Source: Melitaea cinxia
Taxonomy: Eukaryota > Arthropoda > Insecta > Lepidoptera > Nymphalidae
Reading direction: 5' to 3'
DNA: 64,000 bases
Assembly (NCBI RefSeq): GCF_905220565.1
Contig: NC_059406.1
Span: 12,162,001 to 12,226,000 of the forward strand
Below, in pieces: positions 36,317-48,349 of the stretch. How positions within the stretch are numbered: the first letter of the stretch is position 1; every line of letters begins with the position of its first letter. A model generated the notes under the pieces. The model searched no databases. It worked only from the letters and a program-made list of their open reading frames with translations, and was not told the origin of the DNA. The translations under genes were made by a program, and so were the position numbers.

Positions 36317-37519
36317 ACGTCCCAGGTTATCAAAGGACACATGTCAGGAAAATATATGGCAGCCTATAGCGGCACGGGTGGTTTTGTGGGCACGGCCGAG
36401 GCTGCGGAGCGGGAAAACACGTCACCAAAATTTTTAACACCTGCGAGGGACCCGGTTTTGGTGGTTGCCAAGTGCACGAGAGTAATGCTGGATGACAGGA
36501 TGCTTGAGATGGCAAAATCCATTTCAGTTGATCTTGACGTCGACGCGGGCCTCGTGGGCTGGCAATTGCCGAAGCTGGAGTGGATAAACGGGGTACCTGG
36601 GTGCGGAAAAACGACACACATAGTTAGAAACTTCGATGAGAATGTAGAAATAGTAGTTACCACGACGGTCGAAGCTGCCAAAGATCTTAAAGAGAAACTA
36701 GCCCGTCGCTTTGGCGACAAAATCAGGTCTAGGGTACGTACTATGGCCTCCATTTTAACAAATGGATTCAAAAAGGGCACGAAATGTAATCGTTTAACGG
36801 TGGACGAAGCCCTTATGAACCATTTTGGAGCTATAGTAATGGCGGCTCGGCTTTCGGGGGCAAACGAAGTTGTTCTCATCGGAGATGTCAACCAGTTGCC
36901 TTATATAGACAGAGAAAATCTGTTCGAAATAAGGTACTGTAGACCTTACCTGACAATCAACATCTCACGTGAGTTGTCCTGCACATACCGGAGTCCCATG
37001 GACGTTGTATATGCCATCTGCGAGGTATATATAAACATGTACTCGTCAAGTCCCACCATCCACTCCCTCAGAATGAATGGATACACTGGCGCGCCAATAC
37101 CAAAACTTCAAAAGGACACCCTATACTTGGTCTATACGCAGGAGGAGAAAAAATTCCTGATGGACCAGGGATACGGTGCTGGAGAGGGATCGCGCGTCAT
37201 GACCATTCATGAAGCACAAGGGCAAACCTACAGCGAGGTCATCATCGTCCAGACAAAGACCGAGAGGCTACAAATCCACGATAGTGTGTCTCATGCGGTA
37301 GTAGCGTTAACAAGACACACTAACACCTGTGTCTACTACACTGACGACGGTGATGACGCAATCGGCAGGTTCGTTAGCCGAGCGCTGGGTGCCTCGACAA
37401 AAACAATCTTGGAGCACAACCTTAAAAGAACCATCCACAAGCGTGATATGTCGTTGGCAAGGGCTCTGCTCAAGATGCTGGGATCAGGCGTGGCTCATGA
37501 TATAGAAATAAGAAAGTAG
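36311..37519 (+). pseudogene. Viral-type superfamily 1 RNA helicase domain (virga/tobamovirus-like), 3' half of the interrupted ORF
   Basis: Seen, numbering from the ATG at 36311: Walker A GVPGCGKTT at about residue 94; a DEA Walker B at about 165; GDVNQLPY (motif III) at about 191; TYRSP (motif IV) at about 225; a motif V segment containing TIHEAQGQT at about 297; VALTRH (motif VI) at about 331. All have the form seen in the alphavirus-like replicative helicases of plus-strand RNA viruses, closest in style to virga/tobamo-like proteins. No polymerase follows; the frame ends at 37519 and AT-rich 3' DNA begins. The first two ATG codons come from the ATG tail of the SINE-like insertion, and the original coding sequence resumes in the target-site duplication at 36317-36328. 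The domain has no internal stop and no missing key residue, so it may still encode an NTPase if expressed. It is classed as broken because the upstream half is now out of frame. It could be a domesticated endogenous viral element or a LINE-borne helicase. Confidence 0.85.
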
Positions 37520-38217
37520 ATATATAGATATATAAATACTTATATCCTTTTGGTTTATCAAATAGTTACAAATAGCAGTTATTTTGCATGTTGGTATATT
37601 TATTTAAATTTTAGTTAAGCTAAGTTTGATTATTAATATTATCTTAACTTTACAATTTATATAAATTTGATTGATGACCTTTTTAAATGAATTTTATTAT
37701 TAACAGGTAGTATCTTTACTTTTAATTTTTTATGCGAAGTAATTTTAATTATACTTGCTACATGGCATTAATATATTGTGGAATGTTGTTTACCCCGTGA
37801 TGGGATACATATTAGATAATAATGTAATAGTGAATTATATATAATGTTCCATATGTATTTTGTGGATGTACCTATAAAATAAAATAAATAAATAGATAAA
37901 TAAATAATTATGTAGTGAAATTTAAGTAAATAACAGAAATAGATAACTTATACATAGATAAACAAATAATAACTATATAAAAAATAATATATATAAATAT
38001 ATATAAGAAAAAAAAAAAAAAAAAAACCGTCAGCGTCGGACCACGTCCTAGTTTTACTAGGCAGTCACAGGACTATCGATCTGTAGTATAATAAGTAGAA
38101 AAATCGCCTGTAGTATTATAATGCATGCATGATAAACAAAGGCACGGGCATTTTGAGCCCGTGGATCAAAATTTATAAATAAAAAAAATAAAAAATAAAA
38201 ATAAAAAAATAACACAT
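37520..38217 (+). mobile_element. 3' untranslated region and tail of the helicase-bearing element
   Basis: AT-rich sequence with several AATAAA motifs (around 37880-37905), an A19 run at 38008-38026, then about 180 bases with two small perfect hairpins: CCTAG/CTAGG at 38047-38061 and CACGGGC/GCCCGTG at 38143-38163. It ends in an A-rich tail at 38175-38210. A short GC stem just before an A-rich end is common in non-LTR retrotransposons. AATAACACAT at 38208-38217 is repeated at 34805-34814 and may be the target-site duplication of the whole unit; that is tentative in such AT-rich DNA. The A19 run could alternatively mark an older insertion end. Confidence 0.45.
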
Positions 38218-38401
38218 GGTTCAGTTGGTTGGGATTGAAAGCTGGATTTTTACAAAACCATTAATAAATTGTAATAGTACATTAACACTTAATCTTTGCT
38301 CGACAAATCGTACATACTTTTTAGAACTATTTTGTCTACAAATAGTTAGCTTTAACCATGAAGACGGTATATAATCCCAGCAAGCAGTACTACAAGCTCC
38401 C

Positions 38402-38563
38402 TTAGACTCCGTCCGAAATATTTATTTTGAAGAGCGGCCGCATATTTGTTTGGATTAAAAATATTTCTGGCCCCACTTGCGCACGACACAGGCAAAGAGT
38501 AGCAAGTAACGCCGCGAATAGACACACGACCGTACGCAAACATCGGATGCTGGTTGCGATCAT
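38402..38563 (-). CDS. Possible small secreted protein or signal-peptide exon (53 codons)
   Basis: The frame reads Met-Ile-Ala-Thr, a short basic n-region (IRCLR), a hydrophobic core (VVCLFAALLATLCLC) and a plausible cleavage site at RA-Q, then about 25 residues before a stop. It sits in a block of clearly higher GC than the AT-rich flanks, just beyond the tail of the helicase element. A weak splice donor (CAA/GTGGGG) lies right after the cleavage site, so it could be a first exon. I do not recognise the mature part. It could be chance; overlapping frames on both strands are also open here. Confidence 0.3.
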   Translation of the reverse strand: MIATSIRCLRTVVCLFAALLATLCLCRAQVGPEIFLIQTNMRPLFKINISDGV

Positions 38564-38883
38564 GGGCGGAATTAGGCGCGCTGTTATTTCTAAAACTTCA
38601 ATTCAATCAGTACTTATTTGACAGAAATTAATAACTCGATAACAGATCAAATCATTAAAAAAAAATCGTTCTAAAGTCTAATACCTAATAACGTCTTTTG
38701 AGAATAATGAAAATAGGTACTTAGTTTGAAAAATGTATGTTTATTTAAATAATTACCTTCATATACTTAAAATATTTACCTATATGCATTTAATACATAC
38801 ATGATGTATGCTTTTATCTTACCTATACAATTGAATTGAAAAATTTGTAATAACATTTTTGTTTAAAAATAATTGTGTTTACA
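38564..38883. other. AT-rich spacer
   Basis: Would be the upstream region of the small signal-peptide ORF; no clear promoter motif seen. Confidence 0.35.
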
Positions 38884-39313
38884 GGCAAACGAAGAAAAAC
38901 AGATTTCAATTACATCGACAAGTAATACAACGTAGGTAGACGAAAAAAAATAGTCAAGTAAATACGCATTATAAAAGATTACTCTAAAAGTTGTAATCAG
39001 ATTTCGATGAAATTTAAATGTGACCACAATATAAACATCGGCTTTTGATTAAATTAAAAATCTTTAAAATCGGTACACCCCGTAAAAAGTTATGCGGATT
39101 TTCGAGAGTTTCCCTCGATTTTTCTGGGATCCCATCATCAGATCCTGGTCTCCTTATCATGGTACTAAACTAGGGATATCTTCTTTCCAACAAAAAAAGA
39201 ATTATCAAAATCGGTTCATAAACGATAGAGTTATCCCCGAACATACATAAAAAAAGAAGAAAAAATATATACGGTTGAATTGAGTAACCTCCTCCTTTTT
39301 TTGAAGTCGGTTT
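38884..39313 (+). repeat. Repeat family D, copy 2 (longest)
   Basis: Runs from AAAACAGATTTCAATTACATCG through ACCCCGTAAAAAGTTATG to a 3' part with AACGATAGAGTTATCCCCGA and CCTCCTCCTTTTTTTGAAGT. An interspersed repeat of unknown class; parts recur at 1-225, 40515-40975 and 51195-51420. Confidence 0.65.
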
Positions 39314-39447
39314 AAAAGCGACTTGATCAGTTATAATTATACCGAATTTTGTGTTCTAGTACATTTCATATTAGTTACGAGTAGAATGTGAACTTAACTC
39401 ATTGAATAAGTCACAATGACATAGTTTTTTTTTGTGTAAGTATAACT

Positions 39448-39735
39448 AGATCGTCAAACAAGCGTACGGCTCACCTGATGGTAAGCGATTACCGTAGCGC
39501 GTATAGACGTCTGCAACACCAAAAGCATTGCAAGAGCGTTACCGAGCTCATCCCCAATTCCCCCCAGGAGCTCTGGTCACCTTACTCACAAACAGGAACA
39601 CACCACTGTTTGAAAACAGTGTTATTTAGCTGTGATCTTCTGTAAGGTCGACCCTACTACCTACTACGTCCTACCTTAGTCGGGCTGCCAAATATTTTTA
39701 GCAGGAAATTTCCTGCTGTGCCCTACCTTAGTTAT
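39448..39735 (+). repeat. Repeat family C, copy 5 (well preserved)
   Basis: From AAACAAGCGTACGGCTCACC through TTAGCTGTGATCTTCTG to GCAGGAAATTTCCTGCTGTG. The best reference copy for this family in the window. Confidence 0.78.
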
Positions 39736-40514
39736 CAGTGTAGCCTGTCTTTTACAAAAGATCATTGATTAATTTGAAGATATATTTCTATCTGATCGAC
39801 AAAGTCTTATAATAACGACTTCTGACACTGACTGTCTAGCTTACTTTACACCTTTGTCACAGTTATATTATAAGTACTTTAAATTGTTGCTTATTACTCT
39901 AAATTTTAAGCCACTAACAGTTAATAGATTTTTTTTTATATTATAATGCAAAATTCTTATAATACCATAGTGTATTCGTGTTATGTCACTATAAAATATT
40001 AAAATTATTTTACCGTTATGTACAAAAAATGTAATTGTTTAATTGAGTTATTGGTATGACTTCGATCGCGTGTCCAAAATAACACCGTCTGTAGCGCCGG
40101 AAACGTAAGATAATAAAGGCGTGTTACATAGTTTCTTTGTTTTTACAATAGCAATAATATTACAACTAGAAAACCAAACTTACTCACATATACACACATG
40201 CAGACACACACAAAGACATACACACTCATATACACATATAAATAAAGTGATAATATTAATAAAGGAAAGAGAAGTTTTTACAAATTAATGCTTTAAGCTT
40301 TAGTTATATTTATATTTTTAAATTAATTTGTAGTGTTAACCTCTTCAATATGATGGTGTACAATAAAGAACATTCTATCTATACTTATAAATGAAAAGTA
40401 AAAATTACTTCGAAACTGAATATAAGAATATTGTTTAGCAAGTCGATGGTTCTCATATGTAGCTAAAAAACTGGTGTTTATACTGATATCATTGATATGA
40501 TAATTGTCATAATG
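39736..40514. other. AT-rich spacer
   Basis: A CA-rich stretch at 40190-40240. No gene supported. Confidence 0.35.
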
Positions 40515-40975
40515 AGTGAGTTAGCTCGCAAACGAAAAAAAAATCGACTTCAAATCGGCAAGTAATACAATGTAGGTAGATAAAAATATAATCAAGTAAA
40601 TACGCGTTAAAGATCACTCAGATAGTACTCATTATATTTCGATCAAATTTAAATGGAACATGATGACAAGCATTCGTTTTCGATGAAAAAAAAGAATAAT
40701 TAAAATCAATAACCCCAGTAAAAAGTTATAAGGTATAATACAACGTAGGTAGACGAAGAACAAGTCAAGTAAATACACATTATTAGATATAACCCAAAAA
40801 CGTACGCGTCAGATCACAATTATATTTAAGTGGGACCACATACAAGTCAGGCACCACCTTTCGGTTAAGAGAGAATAAACGAAATTGGTCAACCCAGTCA
40901 AAAGTTTTGAGGTAAAACGCATTAAAAAACAATCGAATTAAGAACGACCTCGATTTTTTAAGTCAGTCCAAAAAC
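40515..40975 (+). repeat. Repeat family D, two units in tandem
   Basis: The AATACAA-GTAGGTAGA block and the CAAGTAAATAC block each occur twice (about 40560-40610 and 40735-40790), and each is followed by related GACCACAT- and GGTTAA-like segments. Confidence 0.6.
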
Positions 40976-41906
40976 AACAATGATATTCATGTTTTTTTTT
41001 TATATTTAGATCTAGCTACAAAATAATAAGTTCTAAAATCTTTGTCATATATGGTTCATGTTGTGATTGTTGGTTCTAAAACCACAAGTCTTGTAACGCA
41101 CGTAAATATCGTTCCATCAAAGTAAACTCACATATGACTATAGAGCTATATTCTAAGAACAGAGGCTAAATTTGAAACCCACGTATTTTTCTTTTTAAAA
41201 CACGTACAAAAATCTCAAAACATCATATAATAAATACTATATACCTAATACCATTTTATAGATAATCTCTTCATCTCTTCCGTGCCCCAATTCAATCCAC
41301 AAATAATAATAAAAAATTACCACGTTCATTGGCATAAGTAAACAAATATTTCATATTATAATGCACCTTGTAAGTAGAGAGTAATTGAAATAAAAACAAA
41401 GCAAAGTGTTTTATCCTTCACACGAATATGAACCGACCTTGCTCGTAAGGTACATCACGCACTAAATTACTGAATGTAACAAAGACTTCTTGATATGAGT
41501 ACGTTACAAAGATACAAAATTAATTATAATTTATAACATACATATGTTTGATGTTGATGAACTAATCCAATCAACCAGAGTAGCGAACTCGGTTATCCGG
41601 ATCTCGGCTGTACAAGTTACCTGGATCATGAATTATAAAAAATATGTCCGAGTCGTCAATTGTATTATATGTAAATATTAATAATTAAACTACAGTGTAG
41701 TCAGTCTTGTTTGTTGTCTATACTTTTGTGTGATTTTTTTTTTTAGATGTTTCAGTCATTTCGTTAATAAATACACGAACAGCGATTCATATAAGTGATA
41801 AAAATTCCTTGTTTTATTTTTTTCTATACGTATTCATCCGAATTTTCATGTACCTACTGAAATTTTTAGCAAAAATAATCGGTACATAAATTAATTACTA
41901 CACGAA
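40976..41906. other. AT-rich spacer without recognised genes
   Basis: No gene or clear repeat. Confidence 0.35.
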
Positions 41907-42230
41907 AGCTGTGTGGCTACGGCGGTAAAGAATATAGCCACCCCTCTCTTCCCGTGGCTGTCGTAAGAGGCGACTAAGGGATAACACAGTTCCACACCAC
42001 CTTGGAACTTAAAAAGCCGACCGATGGCGGGATAACCATCCAACTGCTGGCTTTGAAATACTCAGGTCGAAGACGGGTAGCTGCGTCTACAGTGCGACAA
42101 AGCCAGCCCTGCGGTCACCAACCCGCCTACCCAGCGTGGTGACTATGGGCAAAACACATGAAATCACGCCATTTTTGTCGCGAACTTGTGGAGGCCTATG
42201 TCCAGCAGTGGACTGCGATAGGCTGAAGTG
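41907..42230 (+). mobile_element. Family A SINE-like element, copy 8 (near full length)
   Basis: From AGCTGTGTGGCTACGGCGG to GATAGGCTGAAGTG. The tail has GGCTGAAGTG in place of GGCTGTAATG, as in the RTE LINE ends, and lacks the ATG repeats, so it may be a different subfamily. Confidence 0.93.
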
Positions 42231-45200
42231 AAATTAACTATAAATCGTTAAAGATTTTTATTTGACATATTTCTTACCCATTTGCCGTATTCTAATTACT
42301 CAATATCAATATCAAAATCTCGTACATCGATATTTACTCTAGAAAAATAAACAGTATAAAATTATTATCGAACTGACTTCTAGAATTCAAAATCAAAACA
42401 TCCCCATCCATACTTTTATGCTGTAAATGTCATTTAATTAAATCAAAAGTAAAATCTATTCTACCAGTATTTTTATTTTCTTGGAATTTAGACTATACCG
42501 AAAAACTCGTACAGAAATTAAAATTCAAATGATATAAAGAGACACGATGACTATTATCATATTTCGCCGGTCTTAGCAATCATCTTTTATGATACCTACG
42601 TCGTTAATGTTTTAGGCTACACGTTCCTCTTGGGTTTGTACACATTTACGTTTTTAGCTATTTTACTTATGGTTTTAGTTGTTTATGTCAGTTTTGTTTT
42701 CATTTTTCTAGATTGAAAATAGCACGAAAATTGATTTGAAACACACCACTAGGAACTTTACGTAGGTGTCAAGGCATGTATCTGACAACAACTACCTCAT
42801 CACTACCACATGAACAAAAAAAGACCATTGAAACTGTCTATATATTTATATTTCATAAAATATTTTTAAATGTCTTAAAACTTTTCCTTAAAACAAAGTA
42901 TATTATCTTTTTCTAAGAATCATATTTGTTACACCGGACATTGTGCAAAAATAATGGACGTATCCGTTTGGACGTTCTTAAGTAACATGCTCGAAAACAA
43001 AAAGTATTTTACATTCATTTATATTTTAGAAAGACCTTGTCCTATATGACAATGTAGACTTTTTTATTTAATTAATCAAATAATATAAAAATTTATATTA
43101 CATGGGTACTAGGTATAACAGAATTTTAGACATTCTTAACTAAATGGCTAAAAATACAGACAAAATGGACACTATATTTGATTTAAAAAAAAACGCAAAA
43201 AAATATAACATAATCTCAGTAAAAAAAAATGTAAAACTCAAAACAACCTTAACCTCAACTAATTAATTTACGTATATTAATGTTAATTTATTCGTTCTAA
43301 TTACATTTCATACAATAAGTCCGGCTCTTTATCCAATTATTATTTAAATTACGACTTAGTTTCAGGCTAGCCTTCGGGTAACTTTGACGATACAATCTCG
43401 CCGCTGTTTTAAAGTCACATTAGTAAGAAATGTTTTAAATTTTTAATTATGTCGCAAATGTATTAATTTTTTGTTTTTAAAATCCCTTACTTTATCGCCG
43501 TTACGCTGACACAAGACGTTAATTATTATGATACTCATTTTAATACGAATCACTAAAATTAAAACTAAAAACTTTTTTGAAACGTAATTTTTTAGACAAT
43601 TTTTTTATGTAAGTTTTAATTAATTATTTATCTTCTAGAATGTTTTCCTTTCTGTATTTAAAAATCAAACAAACGGAGTGTAGACCTTATAGTAAAAACC
43701 TGAGGTAAAAGAATTAACTTTGTTATTTATATTAGGTACTAATTTGAATGATACCAAAACATAAATGATAAAACAGTAATTCAATATATGTACACTTTCA
43801 TCTCCTATTCAATTCACTTACCTCCACTATAGAAAATATAAATAGAAACTTTTATGAAAAGTTTCAGGCTACTAGAACAATTTCGTATTTTTAGACTAGA
43901 CTAGCAAAAAATTTACGTTATCCGTCAATCAATTAATAAAATCAATCTTTAGTAATTCACCGAATAATAAATAAAATAAGTGTCAAATAATAGAATAAAA
44001 TATAAATATTTAAAAACGTTTGTCATCTATAGGTATAAACTTCTAAAAAAAATAACAGGTCCAATTTTGTACTTTTTTTAAGAAAATTGGTACCTACCTA
44101 TTATTTAATAATTAATTTGCTGATGATTCATTAATTAATGGATGTAGGATTCAATAATTAGTTAGATACTGATGCTAAGAATAAATATCAATCATATTGT
44201 TTTCATTTTCGATTATCTCTATAATATTATAATAATATGGTTTGTTTATCTGGACCAAACATCACGTCAAAACAACTGAATGAATTCAAGAGTAACTTTG
44301 CATGAACTTGTAGATATATCCCAAAATTTAGTAACGTTTCCTTGAAACAAGAATAAAGTCAAAATGAGTAATTGCAGGGTAAGTCGCAGGTATATCTGGT
44401 TTATTCTAATAAAAATCAATATTTGTTTGTTTGTTTGTACTTCATGCGTGCCAGAACTATTAATAAGTTTGCAATGAAACATTGGTAGTGTTCTAGGAAG
44501 GAAACTAACCAAAAATATAACTGTCACTAAGAACAGTGTGTACCCTCTATGCATACTCTTTATATATTTTGTTAATACTTGTGTCCGTTGATATTATAAT
44601 TTAAATAGATTATATACTTAGATATTAAAAAGTTTTTATAAATAATATCTACTCTCAAACGCCATGTTTTGAGTCTATAGATAGGCGTTTTGGCACAGCG
44701 TTCTCTATGTTTTATAATCTGTATTTCTTTCGTTTCTGTTAAACAGATTGTATTGTTCCATCTCCTTTTCTACTCTACTCGACATTTTGAGAATCAACCT
44801 TGCTCCACTGGCACAACTGAAAGCCATTAAACCTTTCAATCTATCAATCAATCAATAAAACATATTTAAAAAAACAACAGCATCAATACAGTGCGAAGCT
44901 GGGTTGGGTCGCTAGTATCTACATAAAGTCCCATAATAACAGTTACATTAACCAGTAATAAACAATTGATACGCTATCAAAGGTTTCGAGAGGATGCGTC
45001 GATCACGCAATATATAACATCTGCAAATCGTCTAATTGCACAATGAAAATGGAAATCGTATCCTCAGACCTCCAAATATAATGACAGGACACATATTCAC
45101 CAATTTAATTAAACACTTTTATTTATCAATTAATAGCACTTTGAACCTTATTTATAGAACAATAAGGATGGTAATAATCTAAGATAAGATTATGATTGTT

Positions 45201-45514
45201 AAGATATGGTCGCAAGTGTTTAATTTATTAAGTAATTCGTGATGCCGGCGCGAGAGTCGAACCGTGCAACGCCCCAGCGGATGCAAGAAGTAAAAGCAAT
45301 GATACATCGTGATTTTCGTCGCGATTTTGGTTTGTTCCACTTAAGTTAGTAACGGTTCCGTAAAAAAAAAATATTATTTTTCTGTATTTCTTATCAAATT
45401 ATTCAATTATTATAGATTAAACTTGGTATTTTTAATTTTATGTGAATAGTGTAACAACTACAATTATGAAGAATAAAATCATCTAGCACAACACAGCTCT
45501 TTTTATAAGTCTCT
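42231..45514. other. Long AT-rich spacer without recognised genes
   Basis: 3.3 kb with no recognised repeat of families A-D apart from a short fragment near 44880-44925 (GTGCGAAGCTGGGTTGGGTCGCTAGTA) related to family F. Confidence 0.4.
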
Positions 45515-45855
45515 TCACACAATATTACAATCTACTGCTAGACGTAGGTCTCCCCATGTTAGCGGCAAACTTCCAGATTCTCCAACAGTCCTCATCGAGC
45601 CCCTCCCGGCGACCTTACGTAGATCATCGGTCCAGCAGGCCGGTAGGTCACACGGTCCACTCCAGGACACGTCTGCTCCAACGGTCATCGGTCCAGCGAC
45701 ACAGGTGACCAGCCCACTGCCACTTCAACTTGCTTATTCTACAGGCTATGTCGGGTATGTCGGGTACTTGAGTTCTCTCTTGGATAGCTTTATTTGTGAT
45801 CCTCTCTTTGAAAGAAAACCCAAGCGTAGCTCGTTCCATTACATGCTGAATGTGG
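45515..45855 (-). mobile_element. RTE-type LINE 3' end
   Basis: Minus-strand translation gives ERATLGFSFKERI, ISKLKWQWAGHLCRWTDD and WSRRVLEW, the conserved C-terminus of RTE-clade polymerases, followed in another frame by the GRPP-W-DDL segment and a tail like families A and B. Frame is broken. Confidence 0.85.
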
Positions 45856-45864
45856 TTATTATAT

Positions 45865-46204
45865 CATCATCATCATCATTACAGCGTATACAGTCCACTG
45901 CTGGACATAGGCCTCAACAAGTTTACGTGAAAAATAGTGTGAACTCATGTGTTTTGCCAATAGTCACCACGCTGGGCAGGCGGGTTGGTGACCGCAGTGC
46001 TGGCTTTGTCGCACCGAAGACGCTGCTGCTCGTCTTCGGCCTGTGTATTTCAAAGCCATCATTTGGATGGTTATCCCGTTACCGGTCGGCTTTTTAATTT
46101 CCAAGGTGGTAACGGAACTGTGTTATCCCTTACTCGCCTCTTACGACACCCACGGGAAAAGAGGGGGTGGCTATATTCTTTAGTACCGTAGCCACACAGT
46201 ACGA
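45865..46204 (-). mobile_element. Family A SINE-like element, copy 9 (full length)
   Basis: Full-length reverse copy with a TTATTATAT duplication at 45856-45864 and 46205-46213, abutting the RTE fragment. A TA microsatellite follows directly (46209-46226). Confidence 0.95.
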
Positions 46205-46213
46205 TTATTATAT

Positions 46214-48349
46214 ATATATATATATGTATATATTTAATTAAATAAAACTCCTAAAATATGTCCTACATAAGTGGAATAAATCACAACGCGAGGACGTGTG
46301 TGCACACGGGAAGTGATTCAGGCGCGGCCCGCTTGCGCGGCCGAGCGTGAGGCTTGCGCAACACACGGCACGCGATCTGCGTTACATCCAAATACCAATT
46401 ATATACTTAATAAATGACTCTGATAATTGTTGCACGTCTATATAGATGGATCTTTGTTTTTGCAGTATATGTATTAATAGTTATCACCTACTAATTCGTA
46501 TTACAATATTTAAAGTCAATCGACGTTGGTTACAGATGGAATTAAACGAAAATGTATCTAGTTCGAACTAAACAAAACTGTATAGTTAAAATTACAAGAA
46601 TAATACGTGGTCATGTTGCTTATAATCAGCTGTACCTGTGACATTACAAGAACATATTTTTTGGATATAAAGTAGCCAGTGTTCTAGCTCATAGTACTTA
46701 CGTATTTATTCAAATCATGCGAAGTTTTATTAAAATCTATTCAGAAATTTTAGGGTAATGCGTAAATAATTTTTGGCTTCAATATTGATCATAGAACACC
46801 TTCCAATAGGTATATTCGAAATAGACAGAATAGTTTTTAAAATAGTAAAAACTAATTAACTATATCAACCCTAGCTTCACACGGATGCAGCTAACTAATT
46901 AACAAAATCAGCTATACTTAAGTTGGATATAAAATCTGCAGTAGTCAAAGTTTTGCGTTGTCTTACGCTTTGTGGATTTTGTTTAAATCGCAAAGTCTCA
47001 TTTATTATTTAATTATTCGTAAAAAACAGACACTTAAAATATCCAACTTTTTTATTTCTTTTATTTTCATCCAATGCAATCCATCCAAACAAAGTTTAAC
47101 AGAATCTGGTAAATCAGTCAAACAGTTCACAAACGAAACGTTGTTAAACAACAAATAATTATTATTTTTATAGACAAAATTAATTGAATTTACACATATT
47201 TTAATTAAAGAACAATGAAAACAAAACAATGACGGTTTACAGGGAGATGACGGCGTGAATATTTATAGTACTCTCTCACGTAAAAGCTTGCTGTCGTAAG
47301 TCATCCGCGCCCTGCACCGTAGAGACGATATGCTCACGGTTTCGGTTATTATTATTTTTATTTGTACTACACATAAAGCAATAACTTTTTTAATGACGTA
47401 TTTTTATAAAACATTAAAAAGTTACTTTTTATAGAATATTTATCTATATATTATCTATTAATATTTATTTATATATTATCATTATTATTATTTTTTTTTG
47501 TCACCATGATATATTTGCTAAGTAGTAAAATTAAATATATCTATCTACTACTATTTTTGAATATATTTATATTTATTATTTTTGAAAATAAATTCATATT
47601 CAAATGATACATAACATTTTTATTCTGATAATAGTCAATAATCAAACAACTAAACGCAGTTTCCAACAGTGAAATTCAGTAACACATACAAAACAATAGA
47701 CGCCTTTTAATACCATATAGTAGGTTAACCAAATACAAACTACACACTCCTTTAGAAGAACGTTTGACAATTAGCGAAGCAGAGTTAACAAAAGTCACTG
47801 ACGTCATTAATAAAATTCACTCAACATCATTCATTTAGCAACGACACTCGTTCGACTCAGTCGCTAAGTGAGCACAGTCGAGTGTGAATGACAGATTTGT
47901 AAAGTCACTCTAGAATAATTTATAAACATCAGGACTCGTCTTAACATTACTCACTTACATCTAATGAAAAACTTCTATATAATTTTGTACTTGACTTAAA
48001 CTTAATTATTTTTCATTTAATTAGGAAAAAGAATGTTCTAATTTATTTAAGTAATTATAACTACCGGATTCAGTTAATAGAAAGATAATTTATAATGTAG
48101 CTTATTTTTTAAAGTTTTAATACCTACAACTTATCGTTTTCGTAATAATTATAGAAATGTTATAAGGGCTTGTATTTGATGTTGATCGGCTAGGGATATC
48201 AAATTGATCATATCAGAAAATCCAAAATTGCTTTTATATTAATTATATGTTTTTTTATATGTAACATAGCGTCTATTAAGTAGTTTTTAGTATCAGAAGT
48301 GTTATACTCAAAGAGTAATTGTTATAATGTTATCATCATTAATTTAATA
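46214..48349. other. Spacer with a GC-rich island
   Basis: A CpG-rich island at 46288-46385 holds GTGTGCACAC and two GCGCGGCC blocks; it is unique here and not linked to a gene I can see. The rest is AT-rich and unassigned. Confidence 0.4.
46288..46385. promoter_or_regulatory. Isolated CpG-rich island
   Basis: About 100 bases of high GC in AT-rich DNA with a 10-bp palindrome GTGTGCACAC and GCGCGGCC twice (13 bases apart). It could be a promoter or enhancer; there is no adjacent gene to support either. Confidence 0.25.

Noticed and set aside
35399..36891. Minus-strand ORFs across the helicase locus
   Set aside because: Shadows of the plus-strand coding sequence; no domain seen in them.
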